Part shown: piece after piece, positions 39,032 through 43,792 of the stretch | How the letters are laid out: every line of letters starts with the position of its first letter | Numbering within the stretch: position 1 is the stretch's first letter | Assembly (NCBI GenBank): GCA_025352525.1 | Contig: JANXTG010000053.1 | Coordinates: forward strand, 1-43,792 | DNA: 43,792 nucleotides | From: Ferruginibacter sp. | GTDB lineage: Bacteria; Bacteroidota; Bacteroidia; Chitinophagales; Chitinophagaceae | Direction: 5' to 3' | Program-made: the position numbers and the translations under genes | The notes under the pieces: generated by a model | The model's database searches: none | Seen by the model: only the letters and a program-made list of their open reading frames with translations | What the model was told of the DNA's origin: nothing

Positions 39032-39589
39032 ATGCAGGATACAGAAAAAATAATTCCTATTGCAGAAGAGCAAATAGATATAAATTCAGTCGCTGATATA
39101 CCGGGAAATACCCATTTAAGCAATCCTGAAAGTGTTACAGAAAATATTTCCGAAAAATTAGAGGTAGAAGTTCAGGAACAAAAAGATAAATATTTACGTC
39201 TTTTTGCTGAATTTGATAATTACAAACGTCGAACAGCCAAAGAACGTTTAGAGTTGATGCAAACTGCAGGTAAAGAAATGGCAATATCCTTATTAGATGT
39301 TGCCGACGATATGGATAGGGCAGAAAAGCAAATTGCTAACGACGATGATGTGACCCATGTAAGAGAAGGAGTACAATTGGTCTTTAATAAATTACGATCG
39401 CTACTGCAACAAAAAGGTATTGTTGCAATGATTAGTCTTGACTCTGATTTTGATGTAGAAAAGCATGAAGCAGTAACTGAAATACCTGCGGGAGAAGAAA
39501 AGACAGGTAAGGTCGTAGATGAGTTGCAAAAAGGTTATTACATGAATGATAAACTCATTCGATTTGCAAAAGTTGTAGTGGGAAAATAA
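39032..39589 (+). CDS. grpE: Nucleotide exchange factor GrpE
   Basis: 185 aa; KDKYLRLFAEFDNYKRRTAKERLELMQTAGKEMAISLLDVADDMDRA; followed by dnaJ. Confidence 0.95.
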   Translation: MQDTEKIIPIAEEQIDINSVADIPGNTHLSNPESVTENISEKLEVEVQEQKDKYLRLFAEFDNYKRRTAKERLELMQTAGKEMAISLLDVADDMDRAEKQIANDDDVTHVREGVQLVFNKLRSLLQQKGIVAMISLDSDFDVEKHEAVTEIPAGEEKTGKVVDELQKGYYMNDKLIRFAKVVVGK

Positions 39590-39686
39590 TACGCAATTGG
39601 GCATATTTGCTATGAAGCAACAAAGCCTTTATAATTAAATACTTTGCACATTTGCATTTTTGTAAAATGGCATATTACCAAGTTTT

Positions 39687-40856
39687 ATGAAGAGAGATTA
39701 TTATGAAATACTTGGCGTACAAAAAGGCGCCTCGCAAGATGAAATTAAGAAAGCATATCGCAAAACGGCTATGCAGTTTCACCCCGACCGTAACCCTGGC
39801 GACAAAGCCGCTGAAGATAAATTCAAAGAAGCAGCGGAAGCTTATGAAATATTAAATGATTCCGATAAAAAAGCACAGTACGACCGCTTTGGCCATAATG
39901 CATTTGCCGGAGGCAGAGGCGGCTCTCAAGGTTTTGGTGGCATGAACATGGATGATATCTTTAGCCAGTTCGGCGATATTTTTGGTGGTGGCGGTGGCAA
40001 TGATGAAGGGTTTGGTAGTTTTTTTGGTGGAGGAAGACGAGGCAGCGGCGGCAACAGCCGTGGCACAAGAGGCAGTAATCTAAGGGTGAAAATGAAATTA
40101 TCCTACGAAGAAATTGCAAAGGGAGTAACTAAAACAATTAAAGTAAAAAAGTACGTAAAATGTACTACCTGCACTGGCTCCGGTGCAAAAGATAAAAACA
40201 GCATGCAAACCTGTGGCACTTGTGGCGGCAGTGGCCAGGTGCGGAAAGTACAAAATACTTTTTTAGGGCAAATGCAAACCGTAACAACCTGCCCATCGTG
40301 CAGCGGCGAAGGCAGTACCATAACGGCAAAATGTGCACCCTGCAAAGGCGAAGGACGGGTATATGATGAAGAAACCGTAACGGTTGATATTCCTGCAGGC
40401 GTACAGGAAGGAATGCAGCTAAGCGTTTCGGCCAGAGGTAATGCAGGAGAACGTGGAGGTTCAGCAGGAGATTTAATTGTACTTATTGAAGAAGAAGCGC
40501 ACCAGCACCTTACCCGAGAAGGTTTAAATGTTGGGTTTGATTTGCACATCACATTCCCCGATGCAGTATTTGGGACACAGGTAGAAGTGCCAACTATTGA
40601 CGGAAGAGCAAAAATAAAAGTACCGCCAGGCACACAAAGCGGTAAGATTTTTAGATTAAAAGGCAAAGGGTTTCCTAATGTGAACAGTTATGAAAAAGGC
40701 GATCAGTTGATACAGGTAAATATTTGGACACCACAAAATATAAGTAACGAAGAAAAAGAAGCACTTGAAAAAATGCACAATTCTAAAAACTTTACACCAA
40801 ACCCTGAAAAAAGTGACAAGTCATTTTTTGACAAAGTGAGAGAGGTGTTCAGTTAA
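39687..40856 (+). CDS. dnaJ: Molecular chaperone DnaJ
   Basis: 389 aa; J domain with HPD (FHPDRNPGD), Gly-rich region, four CxxCxGxG-type motifs ([32 protein letters not shown]). Confidence 0.97.
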   Translation: MKRDYYEILGVQKGASQDEIKKAYRKTAMQFHPDRNPGDKAAEDKFKEAAEAYEILNDSDKKAQYDRFGHNAFAGGRGGSQGFGGMNMDDIFSQFGDIFGGGGGNDEGFGSFFGGGRRGSGGNSRGTRGSNLRVKMKLSYEEIAKGVTKTIKVKKYVKCTTCTGSGAKDKNSMQTCGTCGGSGQVRKVQNTFLGQMQTVTTCPSCSGEGSTITAKCAPCKGEGRVYDEETVTVDIPAGVQEGMQLSVSARGNAGERGGSAGDLIVLIEEEAHQHLTREGLNVGFDLHITFPDAVFGTQVEVPTIDGRAKIKVPPGTQSGKIFRLKGKGFPNVNSYEKGDQLIQVNIWTPQNISNEEKEALEKMHNSKNFTPNPEKSDKSFFDKVREVFS

Positions 40857-40879
40857 GAATTTTATTAAAATTATAATTT

Positions 40880-40916
40880 ATAAATGCCTGCAGTTTTGCG
40901 GGCATTTATTTTTTGG
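40880..40916 (+). terminator. Intrinsic terminator after dnaJ
   Basis: ATAAATGCC (40880-40888) / GGCATTTAT (40901-40909), extendable with TGC/GCG (one G:T), followed by TTTTTT. Confidence 0.85.
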
Positions 40917-40951
40917 GGCTGTATAATTTATAAATCAATTAAGCATTTGTT

Positions 40952-41012
40952 CGTTGCCCGCCTGCAATGTTTTTGCCTAAAGGCAGCAAAAACGATTTAC
41001 GGCTAAGCAACG
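40952..41012. repeat. Nested inverted-repeat intergenic element
   Basis: Outer arms CGTTGC (40952-40957) / GCAACG (41007-41012) enclose GTTTTTGC (40969-40976) / GCAAAAAC (40986-40993); more GC-rich than flanks, no ORF. Confidence 0.5.
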
Positions 41013-41148
41013 CAGCCCTTCATCTGTAAAACCTTTATCAACTTTTATTGCGTAATAGATTTTCTTAACACAATAATTAAATCACTTAAACAAAATCAAT
41101 TATCTACCATGCTGCGAGTTCATTTTTCGTTAATTTGCCCTTACAATT

Positions 41149-42801
41149 ATGCTTCAAAAATTACGAATACTTAACTACGCTATTATTGATGAACTAACGA
41201 TCAGTTTTTCTAAAAAACTGAATATTATTACAGGCGAAACCGGCGCAGGTAAAAGCATACTTATGGGTGCGCTTGATCTTGTATTGGGTAAACGGGCAGA
41301 TACTGCAATTTTAAAAGAGAAAGATAAAAAATGTATTGTAGAAGCCACATTTGTTGTAAAAAATAATGAAGCCATTCAGCTATTTTTTGTAGAAAATGAT
41401 CTTGATAAAGAGGAGGAGATTTTAATAAGAAGAGAGATTGCAGCCAATGGTAAAAGCAGAAGTTTTGTAAATGATACACCGGTAAATCTTTCACAATTAA
41501 AAGAGTTAACCGCAAACCTTGTAGATCTGCACCGACAGTTTGATACGCAGGAAATTGGTTCGGAAAATTTCCAGAGAGAAGTGATGGATGCACTTGCAGA
41601 TAACGCACTATTACTTGCGCAATTAAAAACTGTTTATGGAAAATACAGTACCGTAAAAAATGAATTGGAAGCCTTACATGTGCAACAAACGAATGCAGAC
41701 AAGGAAGCTGATTACAACAAATTTTTACTGGAAGAATTTACAGAAATTAACCTGAAAGAAAATGAGTTGGAAGATCTCGATACTGAAATAAAATTTCTCA
41801 GCAATGCAGAAAATATAAAAATGCAGTTGGGTGCTGTATATGGTTTTCTTTCTGGTGGCGAAGAACCCGTTGTACAAAATTTAAAATCTTTCTCGCAAAA
41901 ACTCTCTGGTTTAAAAGAATTTCATACAGCTATTGAAGACCTGCAAAAAAGATTGATTAGTGCACAGCTGGAAATACAGGATGTTGCAGACGAACTGGAA
42001 AGAATAGACGACGAAATTGTATATGATGCAGAACGTATAAATGCAGTAAATGAAAGGGTTTCTGCCGGATATAAATTATTAAAAAAGCATGGCGTTATAA
42101 ATACTGCACAGCTTTTAGAAATACAGGAAACACTGCAACAAAAACTGGATGCTGTTTTTAATATTACAAATGCCATTGAAAAGGCAGATAAAGAAAGTAA
42201 AAAACTATTTGACGAAGCAACAGTGCTTGCAGTTAAAATTAATGCTAATAGAGTTGCTCAGGTAAAACCATTTGTGCTTAAAGTAAATGATTTGCTTACT
42301 CAGGTTGGTATGCCGAATGCACAAATAAAAATTGCCATAAATTCTGTTGCACTTTCTGCAAATGGAACTGATGAAATAAACTTTTTATTTGATGCAAATA
42401 AAACGAATCGTTTTGAACCTTTGCATAAAGTAGCAAGTGGCGGAGAGTTAAGCAGATTGATGCTTTCGGTTAAATCGTTGGTAGCAAAAAAACTAGAATT
42501 ACCTGTGCTTATATTTGATGAAATAGATACCGGAATAAGCGGTGAAGCTGCTAAGCAGGTTGGTTTCATTATGAAAGAACTTTCCGGGTCGCACCAATTA
42601 ATTGCCATAACCCACCAGCCTCAAATTGCAGCAAAAGCAAATGCGCATTATTTTGTTTACAAACAAATTGTAAAAGATACCATCCAAACATCGGTACGTC
42701 TTTTAAATGAAGATGAAAGAATTGTAGCCATTGCACAAATGCTGAGCGGCGAAAAACCTACCGCTGCAGCTTTGGAGAATGCAAAGGAAATGATGAACTA
42801 A
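41149..42801 (+). CDS. recN: DNA repair protein RecN
   Basis: 550 aa; MLQKLRILNYAIIDELTISFSKKLNIITGETGAGKSILMGALDLVLGKRAD, LHRQFDTQEIG, VASGGELSRLMLSVKSLVAKK, LIFDEIDTGISGEAAKQVG, ITHQPQIAAKANAHYFV. Confidence 0.96.
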   Translation: MLQKLRILNYAIIDELTISFSKKLNIITGETGAGKSILMGALDLVLGKRADTAILKEKDKKCIVEATFVVKNNEAIQLFFVENDLDKEEEILIRREIAANGKSRSFVNDTPVNLSQLKELTANLVDLHRQFDTQEIGSENFQREVMDALADNALLLAQLKTVYGKYSTVKNELEALHVQQTNADKEADYNKFLLEEFTEINLKENELEDLDTEIKFLSNAENIKMQLGAVYGFLSGGEEPVVQNLKSFSQKLSGLKEFHTAIEDLQKRLISAQLEIQDVADELERIDDEIVYDAERINAVNERVSAGYKLLKKHGVINTAQLLEIQETLQQKLDAVFNITNAIEKADKESKKLFDEATVLAVKINANRVAQVKPFVLKVNDLLTQVGMPNAQIKIAINSVALSANGTDEINFLFDANKTNRFEPLHKVASGGELSRLMLSVKSLVAKKLELPVLIFDEIDTGISGEAAKQVGFIMKELSGSHQLIAITHQPQIAAKANAHYFVYKQIVKDTIQTSVRLLNEDERIVAIAQMLSGEKPTAAALENAKEMMN

Positions 42802-42848
42802 AATGACGCAGGTTTTGTTTTAAGTTGAAAAATGATATGTTGCCCAAG

Positions 42849-42916
42849 CGCTGCGGGATAGTAGCGAAAAGCCCACAATGAAGCGCAGCGAAATGAGGAC
42901 TTGCAGCGAATAGCCC
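42849..42916. repeat. GC-richer intergenic element with inverted repeat and duplicated AGCGAAWAGCCC motif
   Basis: CGCTGCG (42849-42855) / CGCAGCG (42884-42890); AGCGAAAAGCCC (42863-42874) and AGCGAATAGCCC (42905-42916). Confidence 0.6.
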
Positions 42917-43025
42917 GAATAAAATTTGAATAGAATGCCTAGGATGAGAGCGCCAAGCCTTCTTTTAAAATATTATTAATTAATTTAGCCTTTTACTAAA
43001 CAACTTTTCAAACAACAAACTTGCT

Positions 43026-43792
43026 ATGTATAATTTATTAAAAGGAAAAAAAGGAATCATATTTGGTGCGCTGGATGAAAAATCTATTGCATGGATTACC
43101 GCTCTTAAATGCCATGAAGAAGGTGCAGAAATTGTACTGAGCAATGCGCCTGTGGCCATGCGCATGGGAGAAATAAATAAGCTTGCAGAAAAAATTGGCG
43201 CACCTGTAATTGGTTGTGATGTAAGCAGCGCCGATGATGTAGAAAACCTGATTGCAAAAACAATGGAGCATTTTGGTGGTGGCTTTGACTTTATTTTACA
43301 CTCCATAGGTATGAGCATAAATGTGCGCAAAGGCAAGCATTATACCCAAATAGATTATACACATAACCTTAAAACTTTTGAAATTAGCAGCATGAGCCTG
43401 CACAGGGTTTTGGCTTGTTGTATGAAGCATGATGCATTGAATGAATGGGCCAGTGTAGTTGCACTTACCTACATTGCTGCGCAAAGGGTTTTCCCTGATT
43501 ATAATGAAATGGCTGATGCAAAATCTTTATTGGAAAGTGTTGCACGGAGTTTTGGTTATCACTACGGGGTTAAAAAACATGTTCGTGTAAATACAGTATC
43601 TCAATCACCAACAAGAACTACTGCAGGTAGTGGTGTAAAGGGATTTGACGGATTTATTTCTTATGCGGAAAAGATGAGTCCCCTTGGTAATGCAAGTGCA
43701 GAAGATTGTGCCAACTATTGTGTTACGCTTTTTAGTGATCTTACAAAAATGGTAACAATGCAAAATTTATTTCACGACGGTGGTTTTTCTAA
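43026..43792 (+). CDS. fabI: Enoyl-[acyl-carrier-protein] reductase FabI, truncated by window edge
   Basis: Frame from ATG 43026: MYNLLKGKKGIIFGALDEKSIAWITALKCHEEGAEIVLSNAPVAMRMGE...FILHSIGMS...YNEMADAKSLLESVARSFGYHYG (Y-x6-K); open to the end. Absent from the ORF track for lack of a stop. Confidence 0.95.
   Translation, partial: MYNLLKGKKGIIFGALDEKSIAWITALKCHEEGAEIVLSNAPVAMRMGEINKLAEKIGAPVIGCDVSSADDVENLIAKTMEHFGGGFDFILHSIGMSINVRKGKHYTQIDYTHNLKTFEISSMSLHRVLACCMKHDALNEWASVVALTYIAAQRVFPDYNEMADAKSLLESVARSFGYHYGVKKHVRVNTVSQSPTRTTAGSGVKGFDGFISYAEKMSPLGNASAEDCANYCVTLFSDLTKMVTMQNLFHDGGFS

Noticed and set aside
40103-40666. 187-aa minus-strand ORF within dnaJ
   Set aside because: Fully antisense to a clear DnaJ coding region with all zinc-finger motifs; Pro/Ser-rich shadow ORF.
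42980-43484. Minus-strand ORFs of 118, 77 and 62 aa near the right edge
   Set aside because: Antisense to the clear FabI reading frame.

Overview
AT-rich Bacteroidota chromosome segment. TonB/SusC-SusD proteins, type IX secretion (T9SS) sorting domains, PorP/SprF proteins and TAnnTTTG-type promoters suggest a Chitinophagaceae-like organism. I support about 28 genes. They include a SusC/SusD pair (SusD cut by the left edge), RecG, two separate cassettes of a large PKD/gliding-motility C-terminal-domain protein followed by a PorP/SprF protein, and a cell-wall amino-sugar recycling neighbourhood (FAD-linked oxidase, AnmK, MurQ, NagB-PIG-L fusion, NagX/DUF5009-like membrane protein, SSS symporter, glucosaminidase). 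Other genes are Hpt, a vWA protein, a zinc-ribbon/Nif3 pair, an M32 carboxypeptidase, a peroxiredoxin, GrpE-DnaJ, RecN and FabI (cut by the right edge). No CRISPR array, tRNA, rRNA or intact mobile element was seen. The main unexplained signals are: (i) a scar near 19200 joining the 3' remnants of two divergently oriented genes (cupin on minus, S9 peptidase on plus); (ii) the paired T9SS type-B cargo/SprF cassettes, one with about 15 PKD units and regular cysteines; (iii) recG coding similarity extending upstream of its first ATG without a standard start codon; (iv) a small protein that is almost only a T9SS sorting domain; (v) structured intergenic elements of unusual composition. I did not find a clearly new multi-gene defence or mobile system. 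All family calls come from motif recognition, not database searches.
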